Shown in pieces: positions 6,941 through 15,982 of a stretch of DNA of 26,188 nucleotides. The DNA comes from Actinomycetes bacterium (GTDB lineage: Bacteria; Actinomycetota; Actinomycetes; S36-B12; GCA-2699445). The position numbers were made by a program, and so were the translations under genes. How positions within the stretch are numbered: position 1 is the first letter of the stretch; every line of letters begins with the position of its first letter. The stretch is from positions 1 to 26,188 of the forward strand of contig JAHZKU010000295.1 in assembly GCA_022600255.1 (NCBI GenBank), in the 5' to 3' direction. A model generated the notes under the pieces. That model saw only the letters and a program-made list of their open reading frames with translations, was not told the origin of the DNA and made no database searches.

Positions 6941-8354
6941 GAAGCTTGGCCACCTCCTGCGCAAAGATGTCGCCGCGCTCGGCGTAGCTGCGATACATGT
7001 CCCAACTGGCGCACCCTGGGGCGAGCAGTACGGTATCTCGTGGTTGCGCGAGCCTTGCTGCGGCCGCGACGACTTCTGCCATAGCCATAGTGTCCGTCCT
7101 GGATACCGCTACGAGAGGTATCTGTGGTGCGTGTCGCTGGAGTGCTTCGGCGATGACGTCCTGATCAGCGCCAAGGAGCACGACCGCGCGGATCTTGTGG
7201 GCCATCTGTTGCACAAGATCGTCATACGATTGGCCTTTTGCCAGCCCGCCGGCGATCCAAACGACCGAATCGTAGGCCGCTAGGGCCGTCAGCGCGGCGT
7301 GGGCATTGGTCGCCTTAGAGTCATCCACATACCTGACCTCGTCGACCACACCCACCTCGCTGATTCGGTGACCGGCTGGCTCAAACTGCTGCAAACCTGC
7401 TCTGATGTGGTCGGGATCGATGCCGTAGGTGCGGGCCAAGGCCGCGGCCGCCAGGGCGTTTGCTACGTTGTGGGGCGCGTACGGGTGCACATCGGAAAGC
7501 TCAGCAACTTCGAGGGCTTCCCGGGCGGGGTCGGGCGTGAATGTGCGGTCAATCAAGTATTGCTCGACGACGCCAAACTCCCCCGGTTCTGGGACATCCA
7601 GTGTGAACCCGATCCGGCGGCAGTCAGCGCCCAGCGCCGCCGCATCAACAAGGATGCGCGTCTGCGGGTCTGCGCAGTTAAAGACCGCTGCTCCTGTGCA
7701 GCGGTCGTAGATTCGACCCTTAGCAGCAACGTAATTCTGGTAGCTACCAAAGTGATCAACGTGGTCCTCCGCCAGGTTCAGTACGGCCGCACCGAGCGGT
7801 GCCACCGTGTGCCAAAACGGCAGTTGCGGGGCGCCAACCTCAACCGCAATCACATCCAAATCCTGGTGCAAAACCGCATCCACTAGGGAGACCCCGATGT
7901 TGGCCGCGGCGATGGCGCGGTGGCCCGCCGCCTGCAGCATCGCGGCCAGCATGAGGGTCGCGGTGGTCTTCCCGTTTGTCCCGGTAATCACCAGCCAGGG
8001 GGCGGGGTCAGGGCCGCGCAGCCGCCAAGCGAGTTCCAGTTCCCCCCACACCGGGATTCCCCGCTCTTGCGCCGCCAGGATGATAGGAGCGGTGGGCGGG
8101 AATCCCGGCGAAACGATCAACAGGTCAGTGTCGGTCGGTAAACTGCCGCTGTCGCCTAGAACCACCGAGATGTCATCGGAGCGTAGCGCTGACGCCCAGC
8201 GCTGGTGGTCGGGGCTTTCACCGGCGTCCACGGCCGTGACCTGCGCACCCAACTCCTTGGTCGCACGAGCACAAGCCGCGCCAGCCAGCCGAATCCCGGC
8301 GACACAGACGTTCACGTGGGTCCAGTCCGACGCACGATTCAGATCAGCGATCAT
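6918..8354 (-). CDS. murD: UDP-MurNAc-L-alanine--D-glutamate ligase MurD
   Basis: MurD adds D-glutamate to UDP-MurNAc-L-Ala in the cytoplasm. The 478-residue product, counted from the ATG at 8354, has an N-terminal nucleotide-binding domain (VCVAGIRLAGAACARA), the substrate segment GELELAW at 104-110 and the P-loop GTNGKTT at 125-131. The C-terminal domain contains YVDDSKATNAHAALTAL, the MurD signature. The ATG forms an ATGA overlap with the mraY stop. The frame extends to 8387, but that would lie inside mraY. The end of the gene overlaps ftsW by 23 bases, so the two are probably translationally coupled. Confidence 0.96.
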   Translation of the reverse strand: MIADLNRASDWTHVNVCVAGIRLAGAACARATKELGAQVTAVDAGESPDHQRWASALRSDDISVVLGDSGSLPTDTDLLIVSPGFPPTAPIILAAQERGIPVWGELELAWRLRGPDPAPWLVITGTNGKTTATLMLAAMLQAAGHRAIAAANIGVSLVDAVLHQDLDVIAVEVGAPQLPFWHTVAPLGAAVLNLAEDHVDHFGSYQNYVAAKGRIYDRCTGAAVFNCADPQTRILVDAAALGADCRRIGFTLDVPEPGEFGVVEQYLIDRTFTPDPAREALEVAELSDVHPYAPHNVANALAAAALARTYGIDPDHIRAGLQQFEPAGHRISEVGVVDEVRYVDDSKATNAHAALTALAAYDSVVWIAGGLAKGQSYDDLVQQMAHKIRAVVLLGADQDVIAEALQRHAPQIPLVAVSRTDTMAMAEVVAAAARLAQPRDTVLLAPGCASWDMYRSYAERGDIFAQEVAKLHGPDQTH

Positions 8355-9418
8355 GGCACCACCCACTCGGCGAAGAAGATGACACAAGCGACCGCGACGC
8401 AGAGCGCTTGGATGATCCAGAATCTGACGACGATCAGAATCTCAGGCCAACCCAACATCTCGAAGTGATGGTGCAGCGGTGCCATCCGAAAGACCCGTTT
8501 GCCGGTCAGCTTGTAGGACCCAACCTGCAGGATCACCGAAACCGTGATCAGCACGAATAAACCCGCGGTCAGCGCCAGCAACAGCTCCGTGCGCGTCAGC
8601 ACAGCGAACGCGGCAATCGCGCCGCCCAGTGCCAGGGAGCCGGTGTCGCCCATGAAGATTCGAGCCGGGTGCGTGTTCCACCAAAGGAACCCAAAGCAAG
8701 CGCCACCGCACGCCGCCGCGAGCACCGTCAGATCCAGCGGGTCGCGCACCTCGTAGCAGTTGTCGTAGATCGTGGAGCCGCAGGCCTGGTTGAACTGCCA
8801 AACCGTGATCACCACGTAGGCCAAGAACGTGATGAGCGCCGCACCGGTCGCCAACCCATCCAGGCCATCTGTCAGATTCACACCGTTCGTTGTGGCCGTG
8901 ACCAAGAACCAGATCCACAACACGAAGATGGCCATGGGCAATACAAGGTCGGTGTCTCTGACGAAGGACACCGCCTGGGTGGCCGGGGTCAGCCCCCGCT
9001 CATCTGGGAACTGGACCGCAAGAATCGCGAAACTGATCGCAACGAACGCTTGCCCGATCAGTTTGGTCCGGGCCCGAATACCTGTCGAGCGCTGCTTGAA
9101 GATCTTCATGTAGTCATCAACCACACCGACCGCACCCAAGCCTAGGATCAGCCACAGGGCCAGCAACCCGGACGTGGAGGGTGGCGTCCAAAACACTGCG
9201 TGGGTGCCGAGGTAGCCCACGAGGATGGCCATAATAATGGCGGCGCCACCCATCGATGGGGTACCGACCTTGCCCTCATGCTCGGGGTAGGGAACATCGA
9301 CACTCGACTCGCGTATCGCTTGCGCGTATCCGTGTGCCTTCAATCGACGGATCAACAACGGTGTGCCGAGTAGTGACACCAGGATGCTCATGCCCCCAGC
9401 CAGGATAATGAGGGTCAC
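8351..9418 (-). CDS. mraY: Phospho-MurNAc-pentapeptide transferase MraY
   Basis: MraY joins the MurNAc-pentapeptide to undecaprenyl phosphate at the membrane, forming lipid I. The 355-residue protein is rich in membrane helices. It carries the family motifs GTPSMGG (52-58), DDYMK (101-105, with the conserved Asp pair), NLTDGLDGLATG in the middle and APLHHHFE near the C-terminus. The start is GTG at 9418, overlapping the murF stop as GTGA. The stop overlaps murD as ATGA. Nothing is unusual in length or motifs. Confidence 0.97.
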   Translation of the reverse strand: MTLIILAGGMSILVSLLGTPLLIRRLKAHGYAQAIRESSVDVPYPEHEGKVGTPSMGGAAIIMAILVGYLGTHAVFWTPPSTSGLLALWLILGLGAVGVVDDYMKIFKQRSTGIRARTKLIGQAFVAISFAILAVQFPDERGLTPATQAVSFVRDTDLVLPMAIFVLWIWFLVTATTNGVNLTDGLDGLATGAALITFLAYVVITVWQFNQACGSTIYDNCYEVRDPLDLTVLAAACGGACFGFLWWNTHPARIFMGDTGSLALGGAIAAFAVLTRTELLLALTAGLFVLITVSVILQVGSYKLTGKRVFRMAPLHHHFEMLGWPEILIVVRFWIIQALCVAVACVIFFAEWVVP

Positions 9419-10842
9419 GCCGAGCCGTCCGAATCCAGCAGCCCTGCAGCAATTACTTCCAGACCGATCGAGCGCGAAGCCTTAATCAGCACGATATCGC
9501 CAGGCACCAACTCGGCGCGCAGCATGGCCAAGGCGGCTGCAGAATCTGGCACCCAGGCGGACTCATCGCCCCACGAACCCTCGTGACTGGCGGCGAGGTG
9601 AATCCCCTTGGCGCCCTCTCCGACGGCAATCAGCTTGGGGACTTGCAGTCGCACGACCAACCGCCCGATGGTGTCGTGCGCGGTCACGGCCTCTTGACCC
9701 TGCTCTCCCATCTCGCCCAGCACTGCCCAGGTGCGGACATTGCGCTGGCGACCCATCTCCACGAGAGCCTTGAGCGCTGCCGCCATGGACTCCGGATTAG
9801 CGTTGTAGGCGTCATTAACCACCGTGACACCCTCGGCGGTCTGTTTGACCTCCATGCGCCATCTGCTGCGCGCCTCTGCCTGACTCAGGACTCGAGCGAT
9901 GTCGGATAGTTCCAGCCCCGCCGCCAAGCCAGCGGCCGCCGCAGCCGCCGCGTTGGAAGCATTGTGCGCACCACTGACTGTCATGGAGACAGAGGCGGTC
10001 TGGGCGGGTTCAGAAGCTGAGTCTGGGGAGTCGCCTTGCCAGTCACGCACGGACAACGTGAAACGCGGACGGGCGGCGTCGTCAAGAATCAGATCGCAAA
10101 TCCGGACGTCAGATTCCGACGATTCCCCAAACGTGATGGTGCGTACGCCGGCGGGAATCGGCATTGCTCGCACTAAGGGATCGTCTGCATTCACAACTGC
10201 ACAACCACCTAGCTGCAAGTCGGCGTAGATCTCAGATTTGGCCTGCGCGATTGCGGCCTTGCTCCCGAACTCACCCACATGAGCTGACCCCACATTGAGT
10301 GCGATCGCGATGTTGGGTGGCGCGATCCCGCACAGGTATGAGATGTGGCCCTGCCCGCGCGCCCCCATCTCCAGCACCAACGTGCGCGTTTGCTCATCCG
10401 CAGTCAGGATGGTCAGCGGCAGCCCGACCTCGGTATTGAACGAACCCACCGGAGCAACCACACCGCCCCGAAGCGCAAACACCTCAGCGAGGAGGTCCTT
10501 AGTACTGGTTTTACCCGAGGAGCCAGTAATGGCGACCACCTCAGCCTGGGGAATCCGAGTGACGTAGTCCGCCGCGAGTTGGCCCAGTGCGTGCACCGGA
10601 TCTGCTACCAAGATGTGGGGTGCGGGTAGCGGGCGTTGCGCTAAGACCGCAACCGCGCCAGCGGCCATCGCAGCATCAACATAGTTGTGGCCGTCCACGC
10701 GTTCACCGGGAATGGCGACGAACATGTCGCCGGGTGTGACGGCCCGCGAATCAGCCACCACCCCGGTGGCGAGATCACCCGGTGGACCGGCCAATTCGCC
10801 ACCAACGGCCCGCGCGATTGTGGAGAGTGGTGTTGGGATCAT
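9415..10842 (-). CDS. murF: UDP-MurNAc-tripeptide--D-Ala-D-Ala ligase MurF
   Basis: MurF adds the D-alanyl-D-alanine dipeptide, the last cytoplasmic step of precursor synthesis. The 475-residue protein has the N-terminal substrate domain with DSRAVTPGDMFVAIPGERVDGH (starting at 31, shared with MurE), the P-loop GSSGKTSTKD at 107-116 and the typical NDAYNANPESM segment in the middle domain. The ATG at 10842 overlaps the murE stop (ATGA), and its own stop overlaps the GTG of mraY. Confidence 0.97.
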   Translation of the reverse strand: MIPTPLSTIARAVGGELAGPPGDLATGVVADSRAVTPGDMFVAIPGERVDGHNYVDAAMAAGAVAVLAQRPLPAPHILVADPVHALGQLAADYVTRIPQAEVVAITGSSGKTSTKDLLAEVFALRGGVVAPVGSFNTEVGLPLTILTADEQTRTLVLEMGARGQGHISYLCGIAPPNIAIALNVGSAHVGEFGSKAAIAQAKSEIYADLQLGGCAVVNADDPLVRAMPIPAGVRTITFGESSESDVRICDLILDDAARPRFTLSVRDWQGDSPDSASEPAQTASVSMTVSGAHNASNAAAAAAAGLAAGLELSDIARVLSQAEARSRWRMEVKQTAEGVTVVNDAYNANPESMAAALKALVEMGRQRNVRTWAVLGEMGEQGQEAVTAHDTIGRLVVRLQVPKLIAVGEGAKGIHLAASHEGSWGDESAWVPDSAAALAMLRAELVPGDIVLIKASRSIGLEVIAAGLLDSDGSA

Positions 10843-12359
10843 GCTTTCGCAGATTCTACCCGGCCAAGCTCTCCGCTTAGTTCTGCCACGTCGTTGAACG
10901 GCAGCATTTCACCGGCAATCTCTTGACCCTGCTCGTGGCCCTTTCCAAGTAGCAAGATGCAGTCCCCCGGCTGCGCACGCCGAACTGCGGCCTGGATAGC
11001 CGCTCGACGGTCACCGATCTCGACGACCTTGTCTTGATCCTCGGCAGCCACCCCAGCGCGCATTTCGGCCCGAATATCCGCAGCTGGCTCAGAACGGGGA
11101 TTGTCGTCGGTGATAATCAACTGATCCGAACCCGCTGCGGCCGTCGCACCCATGAGGGCTCGCTTCTCCTGATCGCGATCACCACCGCACCCAAGAACCG
11201 TGATGATGGCACCGTGCGTGAACGCACGGGTGGCTGCCAAAACATTACTGACCGCATCGGGGGTGTGCGCGTAGTGCACGAAGGCAGCGAACTCCTCCGT
11301 TGGCACTCGCTGCATTCGGCCCGGAACTCCTGTGCACCGCTGGATTCCGGTGGCGACCAGGTTGGGGTCATACCCGAGGGCCGCCAGGGTTGCCAGCGCA
11401 CCCAACGCATTCACTTGATTGAAATGGCCCGGAATCTGGCCGGTCAACAGGAGTTCGATATTTGCAGAGCGGTCGTGGCCGGTAGGACCGGTGACCAGCC
11501 CCGACCATGACCCGGTACCGGATTGTCGGACACCGCTAATGCGCCAATCTGCCGATGCGGCAACCCCGTAAGTCGTCGTTGGTAGCGGGGTGAGGTCTAG
11601 CAACTGGCGACCCCACTGGTCATCCACACACACCACAGCCTGCTGACTCACTCCTGGGCGGAAAAGACTCGCCTTCACAGCGAAGTAGGCGGCCATGGAG
11701 CCGTGAAAGTCTAGGTGATCCTGGCTCAGGTTCGTGAATACCGCAGCGTCAAAAGTCACGCCAGCCACCCGGCCGAGTGCCAGCGCATGGCTGCTGACTT
11801 CCATCGCCACCGTGTTGACGCCGCGCTCAACCATTAAGGCCAAGATCCGATGAACGTCGGTCGCCTCGGGCGTTGTGCGGGCACTAGGCAACCGTTCCGC
11901 ACCGATATGAACACCCGTCGTGCCGATAATCCCGGTGCTGACGCCGTTGGCCTGCAGCCCGGCTTCAAGAAGATAGGACAGTGTAGTTTTGCCGTTTGTC
12001 CCAGTGACCCCGATGATTTCTAACCGGTCCGCCGGATTTCCGTACACATACGCGGCCACGTTCCCAAGTTCGGCCCGCGGGTCTGGCAGGACTGCAATCG
12101 GCACGGCCACCTCGCCGAGCCGGGAAGCCCCGGTCGGATCGGTCAAGATGGCCACAGCCCCCGCTGCGACGGCCTCGGCAACGTAGTTCGCCCCGTGCGT
12201 GTTTTGTCCGGGGAGCGCGGCGTAGCAGTCCCCAGGATGTACCTCACGGGAGTTCAAGGTGACTCCCGTAACTGTGACCAAGCTGGAATCGCCAACCCAA
12301 TCAGCCGTCACCAATGCGGGGACATCGGCCAGCCGCACACGTGGGACCGTTGGTCGCAT
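10839..12359 (-). CDS. murE: UDP-MurNAc-tripeptide synthetase MurE, meso-DAP type
   Basis: MurE adds the third residue of the stem peptide. The 506-residue protein has DSRxV-like and PGDCYAALPGQNTHG segments in the first domain, the P-loop GTNGKTT at 120-126, and DDNPRSE in the C-terminal domain. DNPR is the known signature for meso-diaminopimelate specificity, so this organism probably has DAP-type peptidoglycan. The ATG at 12359 lies 13 bases after the ftsI stop. A TTG at 12371, one base after that stop, is in frame and cannot be excluded. No strong ribosome binding site is seen for either. The 3' end overlaps murF. Confidence 0.96.
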   Translation of the reverse strand: MRPTVPRVRLADVPALVTADWVGDSSLVTVTGVTLNSREVHPGDCYAALPGQNTHGANYVAEAVAAGAVAILTDPTGASRLGEVAVPIAVLPDPRAELGNVAAYVYGNPADRLEIIGVTGTNGKTTLSYLLEAGLQANGVSTGIIGTTGVHIGAERLPSARTTPEATDVHRILALMVERGVNTVAMEVSSHALALGRVAGVTFDAAVFTNLSQDHLDFHGSMAAYFAVKASLFRPGVSQQAVVCVDDQWGRQLLDLTPLPTTTYGVAASADWRISGVRQSGTGSWSGLVTGPTGHDRSANIELLLTGQIPGHFNQVNALGALATLAALGYDPNLVATGIQRCTGVPGRMQRVPTEEFAAFVHYAHTPDAVSNVLAATRAFTHGAIITVLGCGGDRDQEKRALMGATAAAGSDQLIITDDNPRSEPAADIRAEMRAGVAAEDQDKVVEIGDRRAAIQAAVRRAQPGDCILLLGKGHEQGQEIAGEMLPFNDVAELSGELGRVESAKA

Positions 12360-12372
12360 GGTGGCAGCCAAC

Positions 12373-14202
12373 TCAGCGAACGGAGGGGCCGTCGACGTAG
12401 ATCGGATACCGCGCAGGTTTGCTGCCGGTCGGGGCGACTCCCTGGGAAGCCAAGGCCGCGGTCATGACCTCTTGCACAACCGGGCCGCCCAACTGCCCGC
12501 CGTAGTAGGCGCCCTTGGGATGGTCCAGCCAGGCACCTACAACGATCTGTGGATCGTCGGCTGGCGCCATTCCCACAAAGGAAGCGGTGTATCCGCGATA
12601 GCAGCCACACTCCTGGTCGTATCGCTGGGCAGTGCCGGTCTTGCCACCCATCAAGTAGCCGGGGATTCTTGAGTCCGGCGCCGTGCCACCCTCTTGCAGA
12701 ACCAACTGCATCATGTCTTGCATCGTGCGGGCTGTCTTCGAACTGACAACGCGAGTTTCCTCGCCCTCCGCAACACCCTGCACCGTGCCGTCTGGCCGGG
12801 TGTAACCATCAATCAACCGCGGCTCGACGCGAACGCCATCGTTTCCGATCGTGGCGACCATGTTGGCAATCTGCAGCGCGGTCATCGACATGCCCTGTCC
12901 GAAAGCCAGCGTTGGGAAGGTGGTGTCCGACCACTCCTCCGTGGGAGGAATGTAGCCCGATTGCTCCCCGGGGTATTGCAGGCCGGTGGATTTGGCGACT
13001 CCAAACGCCCGCAGGTATTCGTAGAGCTTCTCCTCGCCGATCTCCTCGGCCGCCAGAATCGTGCCGATGTTGCTCGACATGGCCAAGACACCCGCGAGAG
13101 TCTGCTGCTCGGTTCCGTGCGCGTGCGAATCGGTGAAGTTCTTTCCCCCACGGGCCAGCGACCCGGGCACGACGACGCGGGTCTTGGGCTTCATCGCCCC
13201 TTCCTCTAGGACGGCCGCGATCGTCATCAACTTGCCGGTCGAACCGGGCTCCATGGCCCAAGTGACTGGCTTGTTGGTCCACTCCTCGGGTTTCACCTTG
13301 CCCGGATTGCGTGGGTCGTAGCCCGGACCAGTGGCCATCGCCAGAATCTTGCCGGTGCCAACTTCGAGTGCAACCACCATGCCGAAGTCTGAGTTGGAGT
13401 TCTTGACCATCCGGTTGATTGACTGCTGGGCAGTCCACTGCAGATCCGAATCGATCGTCAACCGGACGTCCGTGCCGGCTTCCGAAGGTTCGGTGATCAC
13501 ATCCGACGTAGGAATCTCGGTACCCCCGGCCGCCTGTTCGTAAGTGATCCGGCCTTTCTCACCGGAGAGTTCCCCGTTCAGGCCAGCTTCTAGGCCCACC
13601 GAGCCGTCACCCTCGGCATTCGTGAAACCAATCACGTTGGCGGCAAGCGGGCCATTCGGGTAGTCGCGGATCGTACGACGTTCGCTGAAGATGCCCTGCA
13701 GCACGGTGGCGTCGTTGCCGGGCGCGGCCTTCCATTTCTGAATGTCGCGCCATACCTGGGGAACCGTCTTCTTCTTCAGGTAGATAAAGCGGCGATCACC
13801 CTCTAGCAGCGGCGCCAACTCCGACGCGGGCATGTCGACGATGGGGCCCAAAACGGCTGCCGTCTGCGCTGCGTCCTCCACCAGGGTCTGATCAGCGGTG
13901 ATGTCTCGCACCTCAACGGATATGGCTAGCGGTCGGCCATTCACGTCGGTGATTGCCCCGCGGGTCGCGGGGATTTCTTCGGTGACCAGTCGTTGGCTCA
14001 GCGCCGAGGCCGCCAACTCGTCGCCACGTAACACCTGCAACTCCACCAAACGAGCTGCAAACAGACTCACCACAAAGCCGAATAGGACGATCATGACCTG
14101 GACCCGGCGCTTGGAGTTGCGCAGGCGGAAGGGTTTCCGGGGCGGTGGCCCGACCGGTGCAGATCGAGTTTGCGTGGAACGGGGCGGGGTTTGGGTACTC
14201 AT
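12373..14202 (-). CDS. ftsI: Septal peptidoglycan transpeptidase FtsI (class B PBP)
   Basis: FtsI (PBP3) cross-links new septal peptidoglycan and works with FtsW. The 609-residue protein has a Pro- and Arg-rich cytoplasmic start, one membrane helix at about 36-54, a dimerisation domain with RGAITDVNGRPLA at 81-93, and a transpeptidase domain. The active-site motifs are STGK (catalytic Ser321), SSN (376-378) and KTGT (521-524). A CGC pair of cysteines at 532-534 follows the KTG motif, as I recall for other actinobacterial FtsI proteins. The ATG at 14202 overlaps the ftsL stop (ATGA). Confidence 0.97.
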   Translation of the reverse strand: MSTQTPPRSTQTRSAPVGPPPRKPFRLRNSKRRVQVMIVLFGFVVSLFAARLVELQVLRGDELAASALSQRLVTEEIPATRGAITDVNGRPLAISVEVRDITADQTLVEDAAQTAAVLGPIVDMPASELAPLLEGDRRFIYLKKKTVPQVWRDIQKWKAAPGNDATVLQGIFSERRTIRDYPNGPLAANVIGFTNAEGDGSVGLEAGLNGELSGEKGRITYEQAAGGTEIPTSDVITEPSEAGTDVRLTIDSDLQWTAQQSINRMVKNSNSDFGMVVALEVGTGKILAMATGPGYDPRNPGKVKPEEWTNKPVTWAMEPGSTGKLMTIAAVLEEGAMKPKTRVVVPGSLARGGKNFTDSHAHGTEQQTLAGVLAMSSNIGTILAAEEIGEEKLYEYLRAFGVAKSTGLQYPGEQSGYIPPTEEWSDTTFPTLAFGQGMSMTALQIANMVATIGNDGVRVEPRLIDGYTRPDGTVQGVAEGEETRVVSSKTARTMQDMMQLVLQEGGTAPDSRIPGYLMGGKTGTAQRYDQECGCYRGYTASFVGMAPADDPQIVVGAWLDHPKGAYYGGQLGGPVVQEVMTAALASQGVAPTGSKPARYPIYVDGPSVR

Positions 14203-14849
14203 TCGCCGGCCCCACTCACGATCGCACGATCATAGGCCGTGCCGGAGGAAACACTGGCGCCGTCCCCAGTTTCGGTTTGGGGTGTCGCGGCTTGTGGTGG
14301 CACAGCTTGGGTATCCGGGGCAACTGGAGCCGCTGGGGCTGGAGCCGCTGGGGCTGGGGCGGCTGGAGCCGCTGGGTTTGCTGGGGCTGGGGCCGCTGCA
14401 CCCTTGGCCGGTTTGGGGACACCGCGAATCTGCCCGGTGAGCAGATCCAGATACACAGTTGTCGCGGCCGGGACCATTCCGAGTTGGCGCGCTGAGAGTC
14501 GAAGCTGGGTTGGGGAAGACAGTGCAAGTACCTCTTGATTCAAGCCTTGCTCCCGTTCAAACAGCAACGTCTTCTCTGCCTTTAGGCTGGCTTGTTCAAA
14601 GGAACCCGCGGCCAGCGAGTTGTTGACAAGCAGAAGAGCGACGAGCCCGGCTGCTAGCAGCGCGGCCACGAGGCCGGCAAACGGTGCGGACTTCCACTTC
14701 AGGCGCGGCAGGCCTTTCACGCCGGAAGCTTGGCGCGGTGGTCGAGACGTGCGCGAACGACCGGCTTGGCCGGCGTCCGGGTTACGGCGACGATTGCGAC
14801 CTCGGCCTCGTTTGCGAGATTGATCGGGGGCGGTGACGAGTGCGGTCAT
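14199..14849 (-). CDS. ftsL: FtsL-like division protein with a long Ala/Pro-rich tail
   Basis: This is a bitopic septum protein, assigned as FtsL mainly by position between rsmH and ftsI and by architecture. From the ATG at 14849 it has 216 residues: a very basic cytoplasmic head (KRGRGRNRRRN at 13-23), a membrane helix at about 56-76, a short coiled region (about 82-125) and LRLSARQLGMVPA, a segment common in FtsL. Residues about 148-190 form an extracytoplasmic tail of Ala-Pro repeats, so the protein is clearly longer than the usual 100-130 residues. The ATG overlaps the rsmH stop (ATGA). A TTG at 14861 is in frame but less likely. Confidence 0.85.
   Translation of the reverse strand: MTALVTAPDQSRKRGRGRNRRRNPDAGQAGRSRTSRPPRQASGVKGLPRLKWKSAPFAGLVAALLAAGLVALLLVNNSLAAGSFEQASLKAEKTLLFEREQGLNQEVLALSSPTQLRLSARQLGMVPAATTVYLDLLTGQIRGVPKPAKGAAAPAPANPAAPAAPAPAAPAPAAPVAPDTQAVPPQAATPQTETGDGASVSSGTAYDRAIVSGAGE
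14326..14400 (-). repeat. 15-base tandem repeats coding the Ala/Pro tail of FtsL
   Basis: Bases 14326-14340 and 14341-14355 are identical 15-mers (GGAGCCGCTGGGGCT on the plus strand). Degenerate copies follow to about 14400. In frame they encode Pro-Ala-Ala and Pro-Ala-Pro units. Such arrays can change copy number by replication slippage, so tail length may vary between strains; that is an inference. Confidence 0.8.
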
Positions 14850-15817
14850 GCCATCACCCAATCGCGCGGGGTGGGTCGAATCTTCTCTACCACACGCAGC
14901 TTCGCTGAGGCCGATCTCGGATTTGCTACGACTTCGGACGCCGAAGGCACCTGCGCGCCTCTGGTGAGCGCGGCCAACCAGGGCTTGCGATCTTCCGGAA
15001 CCACGGGCAGCTTCTCTGGCACATCGGGATTGACCCCGCTGGCAAACGTCCTCTTGGTGATGCGATCTTCCAGTGAGTGATAACTAATCACCAACACCCG
15101 ACCCCCCAGATCCACCAGTTGAAGTGCCCGCGACAGCGCTTCTTGCACCGAGTCTAGTTCGGCATTCACCTCGATCCGGATAGCCTGAAACACGCGTTTC
15201 GCCGGATGACCAGATCGTCGATTGCGTTGCGGTGTAGCCGCAAACACGACCTCTGCCAGTTCACCCGTTGTCGTGAAACGACGTGAAGAGCGATGTTCAA
15301 CGATGGCGCGCGCAATTCTGCCGGCATTGCGATCCTCGCCGAACCGTCGGAACACGCTTGCCAACTCCCCTACTGAATAACTGTTGACCACATCGGCCGC
15401 CGTGAGCGGAGACTGCTGGTCCATCCGCATATCAAGGTTGGTGTCACGAGAGTAAGCGAAACCTCGGTCATCGCTGTCGATCTGCATACTCGACACGCCG
15501 AGATCAAACAGAAAGGCTTTTGGGGGTGCAGCTAAGTCCGGTATGTCGTGAAAGATCGCTCGGTGTGCTCGGAACCGAGTTCCGTGGTCGGCTAGCCGCG
15601 CGGCGGCAAGATCGATCGCGGCAGCATCCCGATCAATCCCGAGAACGTTGCAGGCAGGAAACGCCGCAAGGGCCGCCGCGGTATGGCCGCCTAGCCCCAA
15701 CGTGGCATCCACAAACAGTCCACCGCCGGAAAGAGCTGGGGCTAGGTAATGCAGTACTTCATCTGCCATCACCGGAACGTGTTGCGCTGGCTCGCGCTCT
15801 GCAGGTGGGGCGGTCAT
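14846..15817 (-). CDS. rsmH: 16S rRNA (cytosine-1402-N4)-methyltransferase RsmH (MraW)
   Basis: RsmH methylates N4 of C1402 in the decoding centre of 16S rRNA using S-adenosylmethionine. The 323-residue protein begins with the typical HVPVMADEVLHYL (13-25) and has the SAM-binding motif DATLGLGGHT (37-46). It also has SSMQIDSDDRGFAYSRD, an NSYS segment and VISYHSLEDRITKR near the C-terminus, all family hallmarks. The ATG at 15817 is preceded by a GAGGGGG ribosome binding site about five bases away. A 218-base structured spacer separates it from mraZ, and its stop overlaps the ftsL start. Confidence 0.97.
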   Translation of the reverse strand: MTAPPAEREPAQHVPVMADEVLHYLAPALSGGGLFVDATLGLGGHTAAALAAFPACNVLGIDRDAAAIDLAAARLADHGTRFRAHRAIFHDIPDLAAPPKAFLFDLGVSSMQIDSDDRGFAYSRDTNLDMRMDQQSPLTAADVVNSYSVGELASVFRRFGEDRNAGRIARAIVEHRSSRRFTTTGELAEVVFAATPQRNRRSGHPAKRVFQAIRIEVNAELDSVQEALSRALQLVDLGGRVLVISYHSLEDRITKRTFASGVNPDVPEKLPVVPEDRKPWLAALTRGAQVPSASEVVANPRSASAKLRVVEKIRPTPRDWVMA

Positions 15818-15838
15818 CGTGTCCCCCTCACTTCTGAA

Positions 15839-15863
15839 ACACCTAAGGCTCTAGCTCAGGTGT
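15839..15863 (-). promoter_or_regulatory. Hairpin just upstream of the rsmH ribosome binding site
   Basis: In the mRNA sense the arms are ACACCTGAG and CTTAGGTGT, nine pairs with one G-U, around the loop CTAGAGC. It ends about 10 bases before the GAGGGGG site of rsmH. It has no T-run, so it is not a typical terminator. It could modulate rsmH translation or be an operator; neither can be decided from sequence. Confidence 0.55.
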
Positions 15864-15922
15864 GGACTTTTGGGTCGGGCCGGGTTTGTTTCGGTCATGA
15901 CATCAGGTCTCCGCCCGCCAAT

Positions 15923-15972
15923 CCGGCGCAAGGGAAGGGCGTCGGCGGAACCGGCACGAGGGAAGCGTGTCG
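15923..15972 (-). repeat. Two further hairpins with CTTCCCT loops in the mraZ-rsmH spacer
   Basis: CTTCCCT recurs at 15965-15959 and 15937-15931 on the mRNA strand, each between short complementary arms. The first has CGACACG and CGTGCCG as arms, the second CCGACGC and GCGCCGG. Each has a single A-C mismatch when read as mRNA. Both repeat the loop of the stronger hairpin at 15983-16012. They may be degenerate copies of the same RNA element. On the plus strand the mismatches become G-U pairs, so the RNA strand is not proven. Confidence 0.5.
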
Positions 15973-15982
15973 GGTCACGTGT

